This document shows positions 63,037 through 64,000 of a stretch of DNA of 64,000 bases, piece after piece. The DNA is taken from positions 62,001 to 126,000 of the forward strand of contig NW_025813750.1 in NCBI RefSeq assembly GCF_021917145.1, read 5' to 3'. The translations under genes were made by a program, and so were the position numbers. The notes beneath the pieces are model-generated. The model saw only the letters and a program-made list of their open reading frames with translations. It did not search any database and was not told where the DNA came from. This DNA comes from Hypomesus transpacificus. Its lineage: Eukaryota > Chordata > Actinopteri > Osmeriformes > Osmeridae. Numbering within the stretch: the stretch's first letter is position 1; each line of letters begins with the position of its first letter.

Positions 63037-64000
63037 CTGTCCACCCACTGGTACTTTGCCTTCGGCAGTCCAGCTGAGTCGTAGCGATGAGACAGCCCCT
63101 CGTACATGGGTTCCAGCGACCGGTCACTCTCTGACTGAAGCATCACCCAGGACAGGATCATCCAGTTCTCATTCATCACGAGGACATGGTTCCGGATGAG
63201 AGCACCACCTTCCGGGCCACCTTCCGTGTGTGGTCAGCTCGAATGACCTGCCCAAAAGTGCCTTGCAGGACAAGAGTGAGGGTCTTCTCCTTACGGTGGT
63301 ACTCATGTACGAGGCAGTCTACTAGGTAGCGGGGACTGATGGCTACCCCACACCAGCCATTGGTCAAGTCGTATGTACCAAAGGGATCAGGGGTGTTGTC
63401 CTTCCGCATGGTGCCTGTGATGGTCTTCTGCCCATACAGGCCGGAGTCACCATCCTGCACATTCTGTACAGTCAACAGATAGGCAAGGTGTGCCCTCTCG
63501 TACCGTAGGTGCAGAGCCTCATTCAGCTGATTTGCCATGTCTGTGGCCGACCTCCCTGTGCGACATAGCTCATCCATTACCGTTTTGCAGATGGCTTTTT
63601 TGTGGGTGAGAAATGCTGGCAGGATGTTGCAGAAGAGTTGTGGCAGCATTTCCATCCACTGGGGTTTGTCAGCGAACCAGTACCTCTTGCATGTTTTGCA
63701 GTTCAGCCGAGAGGCCAAGATGTAGTACTGGCCGCTGGTCCCAATAATGACCCGGGGTCGCCCAACTCCTGCCGAAACCACATGGGGAGTGGAGCAGCCG
63801 TAGAGGCAGGGTAAAATGTAATTGTTCCTCACTCTCTCCATAATTGCATGCTCCGGTTTCCAAATGAAAAATGGATGTAGCTGGAAGTACTTGGGAGATG
63901 GCATATCATAGACTGGATCTATGAGTTCTGGTTGGGGTGGATGACGCCACAAGGAGATCATACCCATCAGATGTCGTACAGGTCGAGATCCTGGCCAAAG
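63037..64000 (-). CDS. Dada-like transposase central exon, copy 3 (partial)
   Basis: Same as 38774-39737. Carries the shared frame change near 63175 between RADHTRKVARKV and NENWMILSW. It continues past the window edge. Confidence 0.6.

Larger units (their letters stand above)
59652..64000 (-). mobile_element. Dada-like DNA transposon, copy 3 (left part)
   Basis: Matches 35391-39737 nearly base for base at an offset of 24,261-24,263 bp, with the same insertion point and flanking array variants. It runs off the window end. It lacks two private lesions of copy 2 but shares the frame change in the central exon. 59652-60298 is the noncoding 3' end. Confidence 0.75.

Overview
The window looks like nuclear DNA of a ray-finned (teleost) fish. 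It holds vertebrate-type tRNA genes with internal A and B boxes, fish-type L2/CR1-clade LINEs, a Tc1-type transposon, an LTR element with a tRNA-Tyr primer site, and a spliced DNA transposon whose coding exons have GT-AG borders. I saw no ordinary host protein gene. The species cannot be named from the sequence.

The backbone is a same-strand (+) tandem array of tRNA genes: 70 tRNA-Leu loci (by anticodon loop: 21 AAG, 40 TAG, 9 TAA) and 33 tRNA-Gly(TCC) loci with a 5' half in the window (two broken by a transposon), plus one orphan Gly 3' half at the left edge. Two unit types alternate. The short unit is about 388 bp (Leu plus a spacer holding a decayed Gly start). The long unit is about 605 bp (Leu, decayed Gly, real Gly). 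Short units dominate 6.2-15.5 kb and form a higher-order repeat of 1,547 bp. Long units dominate 15.5-35.4, 44.6-47.8 and 55.8-59.6 kb.

Layout: 1-1155, right end of a Dada-like DNA transposon; 1.2-4.3, array; 4271-6197, 5'-truncated LINE; 6.2-19.9, array; 19.9-22.4, L2 LINE with an intact 683-codon frame; 22.4-26.4, array; 26.4-28.9, second copy of the same LINE; 28.9-35.4, array; 35391-44594, whole-length Dada-like element (transposase gene on the minus strand, Tc1 element nested inside); 44.6-47.8, array; 47764-55815, LTR element inside a tRNA-Leu gene; 55.8-59.6, array; 59652-64000, third Dada-like copy, cut by the window end.

The most interesting signal is the Dada-like element. It sits in the anticodon arm of a tRNA-Gly gene with a 6-bp target duplication (CGCGGC), as expected for a DNA transposon superfamily known to target multicopy small RNA genes. 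Its copies share flanking array variants, so they spread here at least partly by segmental duplication of the array. Other elements (L2, LTR) also sit in or at the edge of tRNA genes, so the array acts as a landing zone. Many tRNA copies carry defects (chimeric acceptor ends, broken B boxes, lost tertiary contacts), so the number of working genes is well below the locus count.
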